DNA from: Streptomyces sp. NBC_00878
GTDB taxonomy: Bacteria > Actinomycetota > Actinomycetes > Streptomycetales > Streptomycetaceae
Direction of reading: 5' to 3'
Length of the DNA: 64,000 nucleotides
Assembly (NCBI RefSeq): GCF_026341515.1
Contig: NZ_JAPEOK010000001.1
Coordinates: 372,001-436,000 of the forward strand
In this document: positions 8,972 through 17,353 of the stretch, one piece after another
How positions within the stretch are numbered: the stretch's first letter is position 1
Layout of the letters: each line of letters begins with the position of its first letter
Translations under genes and position numbers: made by a program
Notes under the pieces: model-generated
Database searches by the model: none
The model's input: the letters and a program-made list of their open reading frames with translations, nothing else
Told to the model about the DNA's origin: nothing

Positions 8972-10018
8972 CTAAATCCTGTTGGTCCCCAGAGCGCGGA
9001 GCAGCATGGGCAGCGAGCGGTACAGCTCGCGTTTCCAGTACGGAGGCGCGTGCGTACCGGCGTAGAAGTGGGTGGTCACCGGAGTTCCGACGGAGGCCAG
9101 GCGGGTGGCCAGGGACTGGGACTGGCGTTGCATGAGGGTCTCCGTGGGGGAGATCGCGTCCTCGGGGAACGGGTCGGCAGGGTCCTCCAGGCCCGGGACC
9201 TCCGGGTCCGGTGGTGTGCCGGGCGGGTCGAGGACGCCTGCCGTGCCGTCGCCGCTGGAGAGGTGGACCGGGATGGTGCGCAGCCGGTCGGCCAGGTAAT
9301 AGGGGTCGTGCGCCTGCCAGTTGGCCCGTTGGGCGACCGGGTCGCCCCACACCGCCGTCCAGTCCAGGCCCAGGTACGTCATCCCGGCCCGGACCGCGTG
9401 CGGATGCTCCAGTGGATGCACGAATCCGCTGAAGCTCGCCACCGCCCGGAACAGACCCGGGTGGCGTGCCGCGTAGGAGAGGGCACCGAACCCGCCCTGC
9501 GACTCCCCGGCGGCCGCACGACGGGGGCCCGCTCCGTAGTGGCGTTCCAGCAGCGGGCGGACTTCCCGCAGGTGGAACGTCTCCACGGCGGGCGGGCCGC
9601 CCTTCCCACCGTTGAACCAGTCGGTGTAGAAGCCGAACAACGGCATCTCCGGCATCACGACCAGTACGTCCCGCAGGTGGGGCAGGTCCTGGAGGCGAGC
9701 GTCGTAGTCCTCGGTCCACGCCTTGTGGTTACCGTCGCCGCCGACGAGTAGATAGAGCGTCGGCCAGGTCTGGCCGGGCCGTCGCCGCTCCCAGCCGTCC
9801 GGCGTCAGCAGCCGGACCTTCGCTGTGCGGCCCAGCGCGGGCGAGTCCACTGTGATGTCGACCTGGCGCTCACCCACCTCCTCCTCGGCGATGACCCTGG
9901 CGCCGTGCGGGGCGGCGGCAGTCGCTTCCGCACCCATGACGGACACTGCCGCCAGCAGCAGGAGATCGGCGATCACCAAGGCGAGCAGCACGCGTAGGCG
10001 TGAAGTGCTCCAGGGCAT
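8972..10018 (-). CDS. Exported antigen-85/esterase-D-like alpha/beta hydrolase
   Basis: 348 aa. Two ATGs are six bases apart; the second (10018) sits 7 nt from GGAGG whereas the first nearly touches it, so 10018 is the start. The N-terminus is a signal or anchor helix (LRVLLALVIADLLLLAAVSV). The catalytic nucleophile lies in AAGESQGGFGAL (G-x-S-x-G), with the alpha/beta-hydrolase partner His probably in the C-terminal THFYAGTHAPPYW. Mycolyltransferase-like esterases of this family act outside the cell on acyl esters. It is the last gene of the minus-strand two-component/ABC operon (22 bp after the permease), which suggests a role in envelope or drug response. Confidence 0.82.
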   Translation of the reverse strand: MPWSTSRLRVLLALVIADLLLLAAVSVMGAEATAAAPHGARVIAEEEVGERQVDITVDSPALGRTAKVRLLTPDGWERRRPGQTWPTLYLLVGGDGNHKAWTEDYDARLQDLPHLRDVLVVMPEMPLFGFYTDWFNGGKGGPPAVETFHLREVRPLLERHYGAGPRRAAAGESQGGFGALSYAARHPGLFRAVASFSGFVHPLEHPHAVRAGMTYLGLDWTAVWGDPVAQRANWQAHDPYYLADRLRTIPVHLSSGDGTAGVLDPPGTPPDPEVPGLEDPADPFPEDAISPTETLMQRQSQSLATRLASVGTPVTTHFYAGTHAPPYWKRELYRSLPMLLRALGTNRI

Positions 10019-10040
10019 GAGCATTCCTCCGTTCCTGTCT

Positions 10041-10814
10041 TCAGACGTCGCGGCCGCGCAGGGCCCCGGTCGCGAGCAGGAGCAGCGCCGCCGTGTAACC
10101 CGCCACCAGGAGCAGGGACGGCCAGGGGCCGAGGCTGCCGACCGTTTCCGCGGTCGCGTCCGAGGTCTGGATCAGCTTCTCCAAGGCGCTCGTCGGGGAG
10201 ACGCCCGCGATCCAGCGCTGGGCGTCGCCGAAGAGCGGGCCCAGGAGGGAGGGCAGGAGCAGCAGGCCGATGACCGTGCTGACGGCTCCCGCGGAGTGGC
10301 GTACGAGGGTGCCGACCGCGAGGCCGAGCAGCCCGGCGACGGCGAAGGAGGCGGCGATGCCGAACAGGGCCGGCAGCGGCTCGCCCTGGGCGTACTTGCC
10401 GTTCTCCAGCATCGCGCCACCGATCAGGTAGGCGAGCGTGCAGGAGACCAGCGCCAGGACGTACATCAGGGCCGCGATCAGGGCGGCCTTCGCGGCGAGC
10501 ACGGTGGCGCGGCGCGGGTTGGCGGCGAAAGTGGTGCGGACGGTGCCGCTGCCGTACTCGCCCGTGATCAGCAGGGCACCGACGACCGCGGCCAGCATCT
10601 GAGCGGGGACGGAGGCGGTGAGACTGCCGCCGAGCACCGTGTCGTCCGGTTGCAGGCTCCCGGTCGCCGCGACGAACACCGCACCCAGCACGGGCACGAC
10701 GGCGGTCGCGACGGTCGTCCAGACCGTGGAGCGCACGCTGTGGAACTTGATCCACTCATGGGCCAGGGCCTGCGGGAAGCCTGCCCGGGCGGTGGTGAGC
10801 GTCGTGGGCGCCAT
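10041..10814 (-). CDS. ABC-2 type transporter permease
   Basis: 257 aa with six predicted membrane helices (for example VVPVLGAVFVAA, MLAAVVGALLITG, LIAALMYVLALVSCTLAYLIG, AASFAVAGLLGLAVGTLV, VIGLLLLPSLLGPLF, LLLVAGYTAALLLLATGAL). The sequence ITGEYGSGTVRTTFAANPRR is the usual ABC-2 cytoplasmic loop. Its ATG shares one base with the stop of the ATPase gene (TGATG), so it is translationally coupled to it. Together they form an exporter of the drug or bacitracin resistance type; the substrate is unknown. Confidence 0.92.
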   Translation of the reverse strand: MAPTTLTTARAGFPQALAHEWIKFHSVRSTVWTTVATAVVPVLGAVFVAATGSLQPDDTVLGGSLTASVPAQMLAAVVGALLITGEYGSGTVRTTFAANPRRATVLAAKAALIAALMYVLALVSCTLAYLIGGAMLENGKYAQGEPLPALFGIAASFAVAGLLGLAVGTLVRHSAGAVSTVIGLLLLPSLLGPLFGDAQRWIAGVSPTSALEKLIQTSDATAETVGSLGPWPSLLLVAGYTAALLLLATGALRGRDV

Positions 10815-11746
10815 CAGACCGTCTCCTTCCGGCTGCTCCGGACCGCGCTCGTCCGGTACTCGGCCGCGTCCTGGGACAGGACCGTGTAGACCTCCTCCAA
10901 CGAGGAGTGGGCGGGGGTGAGTTCATGGATCGCGAGACCGTGGTCGCGGGCGAGGTCACCGATGGCCGCGGCGTCCGGACCGTCCACCCGCCAGCCGCCC
11001 CGCGCGTCGAGCCGGACGTCGGCGCCCTTCGCCTCCAGGAGGCCCCGCAGCTTCTCGGGTTCCGGGGAGCGGACGAGCGTATGGGCGCGGGAGTTGGTCT
11101 CGATGAAGGCGCGCATCGTGGTGTCGGCGAGGAGCCTGCCGCGTCCGATCACGATCAGATGGTCGGCGGTCAGCTCCATCTCGCTCATCAGATGGCTGGA
11201 GAGGAAGACCGTACGGCCCTGTGCGGCAAGGGACTTCATCAGACCGCGGATCCAGCGGATGCCCTCGGTGTCCAGCCCGTTCACCGGCTCGTCGAGGATC
11301 AGCGCCTCCGGGTCACCGAGCAACGCGGCGGCGATGCCGAGCCGTTGGCCCATGCCGAGCGAGAAGCCGCTGAACCGGCGGCCCGAGACCTCGGTCAGAC
11401 CGGTCAGGTCCAGCACCTCGTCGACGCGGCGGCGCGGGATGCGGTTGCTCGCCGCGAGCCCGGCCAGATGCCGGTACGCCGAACGGCCGCCGTGCGCGCC
11501 CTTCGCGTCCAGCAGCGAGCCGACGGCGCACAGGGGCGCCGCCAACTCGGCGTAGGACTTCCCGCCGACCGTGACCGTGCCCGAGGTGGGCGTGTCCAGG
11601 CCGAGGATCAGTCGCATGGTGGTGGATTTGCCTGCGCCGTTCGGGCCGAGGAAGCCGGTCACCCGGCCGGGCCGGACCGTGAAGGACAGCTGGTCCACGG
11701 CGGTCTTGTCGCCGTACTTCTTGGTGAGTTCGCGTGCCTCGATCAT
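10814..11746 (-). CDS. ABC transporter ATP-binding protein
   Basis: 310 aa. ATG 11746 begins MIEARELTKKYGDKTAV; the open frame extends further upstream but without a start context. Walker A is GPNGAGKST, the signature is FSGFSLGMGQRLGIA (a degenerate LSGGQ as in DrrA/BcrA-type ATPases), Walker B is ALILDEPVNGLD, and the H-loop lies in SSHLMSEME. It powers the neighbouring ABC-2 permease. A perfect 16-bp palindrome lies 58-73 bp upstream of the start. Confidence 0.94.
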   Translation of the reverse strand: MIEARELTKKYGDKTAVDQLSFTVRPGRVTGFLGPNGAGKSTTMRLILGLDTPTSGTVTVGGKSYAELAAPLCAVGSLLDAKGAHGGRSAYRHLAGLAASNRIPRRRVDEVLDLTGLTEVSGRRFSGFSLGMGQRLGIAAALLGDPEALILDEPVNGLDTEGIRWIRGLMKSLAAQGRTVFLSSHLMSEMELTADHLIVIGRGRLLADTTMRAFIETNSRAHTLVRSPEPEKLRGLLEAKGADVRLDARGGWRVDGPDAAAIGDLARDHGLAIHELTPAHSSLEEVYTVLSQDAAEYRTSAVRSSRKETV

Positions 11747-11803
11747 GTCTTCGACGGTAGGGAACGGCGACGCCCCGGACATCCGCCGCCGGGAGTCGGC
11801 CGC

Positions 11804-11819
11804 TACTCCCGCGGGAGTA
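11804..11819. promoter_or_regulatory. 16-bp palindromic operator before the ABC transporter
   Basis: TACTCCCGCGGGAGTA is a perfect palindrome in the 76-bp gap between the response regulator and the ABC ATPase. A further GGGAGT half-site lies at 11791-11796. A 14/16 match is found in front of the kinase gene at 13803-13818, which makes it the likely binding site of the co-encoded NarL-type regulator. Confidence 0.6.
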
Positions 11820-11822
11820 CCC

Positions 11823-12491
11823 TCACCGCTCCCCCGCACGGACGAGGCCGGTCTCGTACGCCAGCACCACCAACTGCGCCCGGTCCCGCGCTCCCAGCTT
11901 GGTCATCGCCCGGCTGACGTGGGTCTTCGCGGTCAACGGGCTCATGATCAGCTGTCGGCCGATCTCCTCATTGCTGAGCCCTGCCGCGACCAGGGCCATC
12001 ACCTCGCGCTCCCGGTCGGTGAGCACGGCCAGCCGCTCGGAGCCGGCCGCCTCCGGGGCCCTCAGCCGGGCGAACTCCTCGACGACCGACCGTGTGACCG
12101 CCGGTGCGAGGAGGCCCTGTCCGGCCGCGACCGTACGGATCGCCGCGCGCAGCCCGTCCGGCTCGATGTCCTTCAGCAGAAAGCCCGCGGCACCGTGCCG
12201 CAGCGCCTCGAAGACGTACGCGTCGACCTGGTAGGTGGTGAGCATGACGACGCGTACGCCGTCGAGGGTGCGGTCGGCGGCGATGCGACGAGTGGCCTCG
12301 ATGCCGTCGACACCGGGCATCCGGATGTCCATCAGCACCACGTCGGGCCGCGTCAGCCGCACCGCCTGGACGGCCTGCGTCCCGTCGGCCGCCTCCGCGA
12401 CCACCACCAGGTCGTCGGTCAGGTCCAGCAGGGCCCGGAAACCGGCGCGCACGACGGTCTGGTCGTCGGCGAGCACCACGCGCACGGTCAC
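11823..12491 (-). CDS. NarL/LuxR-type response regulator
   Basis: 222 aa. The receiver domain has acidic VLADDQ at the start, the phosphoacceptor Asp in VVLMDIRMPG (~residue 55) and the conserved Lys in FLLKDIEPDG. The C-terminal HTH is LTDREREVMALVAAGLSNEEIGRQLIMSPLTAKTHVSRAMTKLGARDRAQLV. Its ATG overlaps the kinase stop by four bases (ATGA). It is predicted to activate the downstream ABC transporter and esterase through the palindromes at 11804 and 13803. Confidence 0.95.
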   Translation of the reverse strand: MTVRVVLADDQTVVRAGFRALLDLTDDLVVVAEAADGTQAVQAVRLTRPDVVLMDIRMPGVDGIEATRRIAADRTLDGVRVVMLTTYQVDAYVFEALRHGAAGFLLKDIEPDGLRAAIRTVAAGQGLLAPAVTRSVVEEFARLRAPEAAGSERLAVLTDREREVMALVAAGLSNEEIGRQLIMSPLTAKTHVSRAMTKLGARDRAQLVVLAYETGLVRAGER

Positions 12492-13768
12492 GGCTGCCCG
12501 CCACGGAGTGCCTCGGCCGGACGTATGACCGGGAGCACGGCCCGTACCCGGAAGCCGCCGCCGGACACCGGTCCGTACTCGATGCTGCCACCCACCGCGG
12601 CGGCCCGCTCCCGCATGCCGACGAGTCCGAAGCCTCCGGGCGCGATGTGCGACGGTGGTCCGATCCGCAAGGGTGAGCCCGTCTCCGACGGTGGGCCGGT
12701 CCGCGACGGTGGGGCGCTCTCCGGGGGTGGGCCGGTTTCCGAGGGTGGGCCGTCGTCCGCGATCTCCACCGACAGCCGGTCGCCCTGCCGGGTGACCGAG
12801 ACCGCCGCGTGCCGGGAGCCGGAGTGCTTGGCCACGTTGGTCAGCGCTTCCTGCACGATGCGGTAGGCCGCGAGCTCGACCATCGGCGAGAGGCCGTCCG
12901 CCGTGCCGACCTGGCGCAGCGCCGCGTCCACGCCGCTGTCGGTGAACCGGTCGACCAGTTCGGGCAGTTGGGCAAGTCCGGGAGCGGGCGTCGTGGTTTC
13001 GCGGTCGTGGTCGCGCAGCACGGTGACGGTGGCCCGCAGTTCTCCCACCGCTTCCTTGCCCGAGTCGCGTACCTGTCGCATCGCCTGCCGGGAGACCTCG
13101 GGCCGGGTGTCGAGTGCGTCGAGGGCGACTCCGGCCTGCACCGCCATCGCGGTCACCGTGTGCGCGACGATGTCGTGCAGTTCGCGGGCGATGCGCAGGC
13201 GCTCCTCGTGCACCCGGCGCGCCGCCTCCCGCTCCCGCTCCTCCTCGGCGCGAGTGGCCCGGGCCGCGTACTCGTCCATCAACTGCCGCCGCGTACGGAT
13301 GACTTCGCCGAGCAGCAGGGGCACCAGCGGCCAGATCATCTCCAGCAACGGCAGCCCCTGCGGGTTGGCCACGTCACGCCCCACCCTCAGCGCGACCGCG
13401 CCCGAGACGAGGGAGGCGACGAGCCCGGTCCACAGCGTGCGCCGCCGGTCGCCCAGCACCGCGACGGTGTACAGGGCGACGATCACGGGCAGGTTGAGCA
13501 GCTCCCCGATGTGCCCGTACAGCGCCCAGCCCGCGCAGGCGGCGCCCGTGACGACCGCGACCGGCACCGGCCACCGGCGCCGGCCCAGCAGCGCGATCAG
13601 GGAGACCGCGAGCAGCAGCCAGGTGATCCCGTCCGCCTGCCGGTAGTCGGGGTCGTTGGACGCGGCGTCGGACGCCGTGAACAGCCCGACCACGGCGACC
13701 ACCAGCAGATCCGTGGTCAGCGGCGACAGTGATCGCGCGCGCTCCATCAGGCCGTCGATGCTCGTCAC
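12488..13768 (-). CDS. Sensor histidine kinase (HisKA_3) with hexapeptide-repeat insertion
   Basis: 426 aa. The N-terminal half holds several membrane helices with very short loops, typical of intramembrane-sensing kinases beside ABC exporters. The dimerisation helix carries the phospho-His in RIARELHDIVAHTVTAMAVQ (~residue 200). The ATPase domain shows IVQEALTNVAKHS and GFGLVGMRERAAAVGG. Between the G1 box (EIADDGPP) and GFGL lies a run of about six Pro-rich hexapeptides of the type PPSETG (residues ~337-371; 12654-12758), in the place of the ATP lid. Kinase activity is still expected, as all catalytic boxes are present. Confidence 0.93.
   Translation of the reverse strand: MTSIDGLMERARSLSPLTTDLLVVAVVGLFTASDAASNDPDYRQADGITWLLLAVSLIALLGRRRWPVPVAVVTGAACAGWALYGHIGELLNLPVIVALYTVAVLGDRRRTLWTGLVASLVSGAVALRVGRDVANPQGLPLLEMIWPLVPLLLGEVIRTRRQLMDEYAARATRAEEEREREAARRVHEERLRIARELHDIVAHTVTAMAVQAGVALDALDTRPEVSRQAMRQVRDSGKEAVGELRATVTVLRDHDRETTTPAPGLAQLPELVDRFTDSGVDAALRQVGTADGLSPMVELAAYRIVQEALTNVAKHSGSRHAAVSVTRQGDRLSVEIADDGPPSETGPPPESAPPSRTGPPSETGSPLRIGPPSHIAPGGFGLVGMRERAAAVGGSIEYGPVSGGGFRVRAVLPVIRPAEALRGGQP
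12654..12758 (-). repeat. 18-bp tandem repeat inside the kinase ATP lid
   Basis: Six contiguous near-copies of an 18-bp unit (plus strand GGTGGGCCGGTCTCCGAC-like; copies begin at 12654, 12672, 12690, 12708, 12726 and 12744, the last shortened to 15 bp). The unit is a multiple of three, so the reading frame is kept and each copy encodes one hexapeptide. Confidence 0.85.
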
Positions 13769-13802
13769 GTCATCACCGTAGGGGCCTGATCACGCCGGCG
13801 CA

Positions 13803-13818
13803 TACGCCCACGGGAGTA
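13803..13818. promoter_or_regulatory. Second copy of the two-component operator
   Basis: TACGCCCACGGGAGTA matches the perfect palindrome at 11804-11819 in 14 of 16 positions and lies 35 bp upstream of the kinase start. This implies autoregulation of the kinase-regulator pair. Confidence 0.55.
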
Positions 13819-13840
13819 GTCCGCCGACCGGCCCCGGCCG

Positions 13841-14623
13841 CTAGGACCGGCGGCGGGGTTTTCCGCGCTTCGTTCCCTTGGGGGCGCCGGATCCGGTGCG
13901 TGGGCTCTTGCCGGTCGGCTTACCCGTTGCCCTGCCCGCGGCGGGCTTCCGACGCGCTGCGCCTTTGTCCGCTTTATCGGAGCCCTTGCTCTTCGGCTGC
14001 GACTGGGCCGTGGAACGGCCCCGGGTGCTGTTGACGGTCCGGCCGCGGACGATGCCGATGAAGTCCTCCACCAGGTCCGTGGTCCGGTCCTCCGGCCAGG
14101 ACAGGGCGACGCGGGACTCGGGGGCGTCGGTGACCGGCCGGTATGTGAGGTCCTTGCGGTGGTGGAGGCGGGCGAGCGACTGCGGGACCACCAGGAGTCC
14201 CACCCCGGCCGCCACCAGTTCGATCGCGTCCTCCGTCGTCGCGGGGCGCTCGATCGCGGGGCGACCCGGCGGGTGCTCCCAGTCGAGGGTGTCGTCGAGG
14301 GGGTGCAGCACGATGTCGTCGGCCAGGTCCTCGGCGGTCACCTCGTCGACGGCCGCCACGACGTGGTCGTTCGGGACCACGACCACCGTCGTCTCGGTGT
14401 AGAGGGGGATCGCGCTGAGGTCCGTACCGTCGACCGGCAGCCGTACGAATCCGGCGTCGGCGTCGCCGCCCCGCAGCACGGCGAAGGCTTCGGCGACGGA
14501 CACCGCGAGGAGGGTGAGGGGGACGTCGGGCAGCCGCTCGTTCCAGATCCGCACCCACTTGCTGGGCGTCACTCCCGGGACATACGCGAGCCGGAACGAA
14601 GGGGATTCTTCCGAGCCTGTCAC
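13841..14623 (-). CDS. LysR-type effector-binding domain protein lacking an HTH, with basic tail
   Basis: 260 aa. Residues ~8-200 read as a periplasmic-binding-like LysR substrate domain (FRLAYVPGVTPSKWVRIWNERLPDVPL; VAAGVGLLVVPQSLA), but the usual 60-residue N-terminal winged helix is absent; the protein starts directly at the first beta strand. The last ~60 residues are a Lys/Arg/Ser/Gly/Pro tail (KPAAGRATGKPTGKS), similar to histone-H1-like tails, that could bind DNA non-specifically. It is divergent from a DUF5997 gene 58 bp away; this pairing recurs in actinomycetes to my knowledge. The function is unknown. Confidence 0.75.
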   Translation of the reverse strand: MTGSEESPSFRLAYVPGVTPSKWVRIWNERLPDVPLTLLAVSVAEAFAVLRGGDADAGFVRLPVDGTDLSAIPLYTETTVVVVPNDHVVAAVDEVTAEDLADDIVLHPLDDTLDWEHPPGRPAIERPATTEDAIELVAAGVGLLVVPQSLARLHHRKDLTYRPVTDAPESRVALSWPEDRTTDLVEDFIGIVRGRTVNSTRGRSTAQSQPKSKGSDKADKGAARRKPAAGRATGKPTGKSPRTGSGAPKGTKRGKPRRRS

Positions 14624-14681
14624 CTGGCCAGGTTACCCGGCGTGGTCGGCGGTGGTTCACATGCTCGATACCCTGGGCAGC

Positions 14682-15086
14682 ATGACGTCGCACCAGAACA
14701 CCCAGACGATGAAGCCCGCGACCGCGGCCAAGAAGCTGGGTGTGTACCTCGAGGCCACCCCCGCCGAGTTCCAGGAGGGAGTCGTCTCGCGCTCCGAGCT
14801 GACCGCCCTGCAGGCCGATCCCCCTCAGTGGCTCCAGGACCTGCGAAGCAACGGCCCGCACCCCCGTCCGGTGGTCGCGGCGAAGCTCGGCGTCTCCATC
14901 GCGGGGCTCGCGCGCGGCGGTGTCACGGAGGCTCTCACCACGGAGCAGATCGAGGCCCTGAAGAACGAGCTTCCCGAGTGGCTCCAGAAGGAGCGCGCCA
15001 CCCAGGCCGAGGTCCGCAAGGAAGCGGTCCGCATCAAGGAGAAGAACGCGGAGCGCGACGACAAGGACGATCAGCCGCGTCAGTAG
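14682..15086 (+). CDS. DUF5997 family protein
   Basis: 134 aa, conserved in actinobacteria, no known function. The ATG at 14682 begins MTSHQNTQTMKPATAAKKLGVYLEATPAEFQ; a TACCCT -10-like hexamer ends 7 nt upstream, so the message could be leaderless. The fold looks helical with two similar helical units (AAKKLGVYLEA and AAKLGVSIAGLARGG), which resemble degenerate HTH repeats. The C-terminus is highly charged (EVRKEAVRIKEKNAERDDKDD). It is divergent from the LysR-like protein and may work with it. Confidence 0.8.
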   Translation: MTSHQNTQTMKPATAAKKLGVYLEATPAEFQEGVVSRSELTALQADPPQWLQDLRSNGPHPRPVVAAKLGVSIAGLARGGVTEALTTEQIEALKNELPEWLQKERATQAEVRKEAVRIKEKNAERDDKDDQPRQ

Positions 15087-15148
15087 CGGTCTTCGGGCCG
15101 CCCCGGCGCTCCTCGAACCGCCGCGGCGCGCTGTGGAAGACTCGATCC

Positions 15149-15859
15149 GTGATCATCGAACGTGCGTACGCACACATGGCTTCGTACGACGACACCGCGT
15201 GGCCCTGGTCCGTGCCCTGTGTGCGCGGGCTACTCGCGGACGGGGTGCGGTTCACGGCACCGGTGACCTTTGTCGTGGGTGAGAACGGCTCGGGCAAGTC
15301 GACCCTGGTCGAGGCGCTGGCCGAGGGCTTCGGTCTGGACTCCTGGGGCGGCTCGCACGACTGGCGGTACGCGAGTCCCCGGGCCAAGTCGGTACTCGGC
15401 GAGCGGATCCGCTTCGACGCGGCGGCAGCACGCGGGCGCCGCATGCTCGGCAGCTGGTCGGCCCGCAAGGGGTTCTTCCTGCGGGCGGAGACGGCGATGG
15501 ACGCGCTGGACCGGGAAGGGCTCGCGCCGGATTCGGTCAGTCACGGCGAGGGCTTCCTCGCGGCGTTCCGCGGGAAGTTCCTGGAGCCCGGGCTGTATGT
15601 GCTGGACGAGCCGGAGGCGGCGCTGTCGTTCGGCTCCTGCCTCGAACTGCTAGGCCATTTCGACCAGTTGACGAAACAGGGCGGGCAGGTCATCTGTGCC
15701 ACGCACTCGCCGCTGCTGACCGCGCTGCCCGGTGCGGACATCATCGAGGTCGGCGACCACGGGATGCGCCGGGTGGCCTGGCAGGACCTCGCCCTCGTCG
15801 ACCACTGGCGCCGCTACCTCGCCGACCCGCAGGCCTATCTCCGACACATCCTCGACTGA
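15149..15859 (+). CDS. AAA/ABC-type ATPase, SMC-like P-loop protein
   Basis: 236 aa. GTG 15149 starts VIIERAYAHMASYDDTAWPWSVPCVRGLL, followed by Walker A VVGENGSGKSTLVEALA. A signature-like SHGEGFLAAF and Walker B GLYVLDEPEAALSF with the following H-loop (ICATHSPLLTALP) complete the set. This is the predicted AAA_21/OLD-like group of stand-alone ATPases in bacteria, with no membrane part and no nuclease seen. The partner and role are unknown. Confidence 0.85.
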   Translation: MIIERAYAHMASYDDTAWPWSVPCVRGLLADGVRFTAPVTFVVGENGSGKSTLVEALAEGFGLDSWGGSHDWRYASPRAKSVLGERIRFDAAAARGRRMLGSWSARKGFFLRAETAMDALDREGLAPDSVSHGEGFLAAFRGKFLEPGLYVLDEPEAALSFGSCLELLGHFDQLTKQGGQVICATHSPLLTALPGADIIEVGDHGMRRVAWQDLALVDHWRRYLADPQAYLRHILD

Positions 15860-15998
15860 GGACGACCCGTGACCGAGGGGCAACCCCCGCGAACGCCCCC
15901 GCAAGCGCCCCGCGAGCGCCGCCCTCAGTGATCGCCTGCCAGAATGGCGATCACCGTCGGCGTTCGACAGAACCCGCCCCGGACGATGGAGGAGCCCC

Positions 15999-17027
15999 GT
16001 GCCGCTGCCCTCACAACCGTTGCGCAAGCTGGGCTTCTTGACCATCGGGCTGTTCGACGAGGCCGACCCCGGCAAGGGCCACGAGTCGACGCTGGAGATC
16101 ATCCAGCTCGGTGAGCGACTGGGCTTCGACAGCGCGTGGCTGCGCCACCGCCATCTCCAGTTCGGCATCTCCTCCCCCGTGGCCGTCCTGGCCGCGGCCT
16201 CGCAGCGCACCACCCGTATCGAACTCGGTACCGCGGTCATCCCGTTGGGCTGGGAGAACCCGCTGCGGCTGGCGGAGGACCTGGCCACGGTCGACATCCT
16301 GTCCGGCGGCCGGCTCAATCCCGGCATCAGCGTCGGCCCGCCGATGCACTACGACCAGGTCAAGCAGGCGCTGTATCCGGACACCGCCGACGCGGAGGAC
16401 TTCGGGTACGACCGGGTGGCGCGGCTGCTGGACTTCGTACGCGGCAAGCCCGCCACCGACTTCAGCGGCGTCGAGGGCTTCGAGGTGTTCTCGGACCGGG
16501 TCCAGCCGCACGCTCCCGGTCTGGGCCGCCGCCTCTGGTACGGCGGCGGAAGCCTGCGGTCGGCCCAGTGGGCGGGTGAGCACGCGATGAACTTCCTGAC
16601 CAGCAGCGTCGTCAAGGCGGAGGAGTCCGAGGACTTCGCCGAGGTCCAGCTGTCCCACGTACGCGCCTTCCGCGCCCATCACCCCGACGGCGACCGCGCC
16701 CGCGTGTCCCAGGGGCTCGTCGTCATCCCCACCGACAGCGCCTCGCCGCGGCAGCGCGCGAAGTACGAGGCGTACGCGGAGAAGCGGCTGCCTCGGACCG
16801 CCTCGCCGCAGGGGCCGGCCCGCCTGATGTTCGCGCCCGACCTCGTCGGCACCTCCGCCGAGATCGCCGAACGGCTCTACGCGCACGCGGCGTTCAGGGA
16901 GATCGACGAGGTGGCGTTCGCGCTGCCCTTCACCTTCGAGCACGACGACTACGTCCAGATCCTCACCGACATCGCCACCCGGCTCGGCCCGGCACTCGGC
17001 TGGCAGGCGTCGACTCAGCCCGGCTAG
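15999..17027 (+). CDS. LLM-class flavin-dependent monooxygenase
   Basis: 342 aa, luciferase-like TIM barrel. The start GTG 15999 has GGAGG 8 nt upstream. Characteristic parts: LGFLTIGLFDEADPGKGHESTLEIIQLGERLGFDSAWLRHRHLQ, then TRIELGTAVIPLGWENPLRLAEDLATVDILSGGRLNPGIS. It would use reduced FMN supplied by a separate reductase to oxidise an unknown substrate. It is convergent with the GNAT gene, with only 17 bp between stops. Confidence 0.9.
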   Translation: MPLPSQPLRKLGFLTIGLFDEADPGKGHESTLEIIQLGERLGFDSAWLRHRHLQFGISSPVAVLAAASQRTTRIELGTAVIPLGWENPLRLAEDLATVDILSGGRLNPGISVGPPMHYDQVKQALYPDTADAEDFGYDRVARLLDFVRGKPATDFSGVEGFEVFSDRVQPHAPGLGRRLWYGGGSLRSAQWAGEHAMNFLTSSVVKAEESEDFAEVQLSHVRAFRAHHPDGDRARVSQGLVVIPTDSASPRQRAKYEAYAEKRLPRTASPQGPARLMFAPDLVGTSAEIAERLYAHAAFREIDEVAFALPFTFEHDDYVQILTDIATRLGPALGWQASTQPG

Positions 17028-17044
17028 AGGGCTCGTCGGCGGTG

Positions 17045-17353
17045 TCAGTCACTCACCTTGCTGCGTGCCTGGTACAGCAGATCTCCGTACGCGGGGTGGC
17101 GGGCGATCCAGCCCGCGTAGAAGGGGCAGGTGGCCAGCACCCGCAGGCCCGCGGCACGCGCCTCGTCCAGGGAGGCCCGGACCAGCGCGGACCCGACGCC
17201 CTTGCCCTCTGACTCCGGGCTCACCTCGGTGTGGACGAACGCGATCAGTTCCTCGGTACGGATGTACTCCGCGAAACCGGCGACCGCCGGCGCTCCGTCG
17301 ATCCGGGCCTCGTAGCGACGCGCCCCGGGCACGTCTCTGACCTCGATCGCCAT
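17045..17353 (-). CDS. GNAT N-acetyltransferase, YjdJ-type
   Basis: 102 aa. ATG 17353 follows GGAGGAGAC, so the upstream start at 17386 is rejected. The short GNAT fold includes acetyl-CoA loop VSPESEGKGVGSALVRASLDEARAAGLRVLATCPFYAGWIARHP, matching the small YjdJ/GTX-type acetyltransferases. The substrate is unknown. Confidence 0.9.
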   Translation of the reverse strand: MAIEVRDVPGARRYEARIDGAPAVAGFAEYIRTEELIAFVHTEVSPESEGKGVGSALVRASLDEARAAGLRVLATCPFYAGWIARHPAYGDLLYQARSKVSD

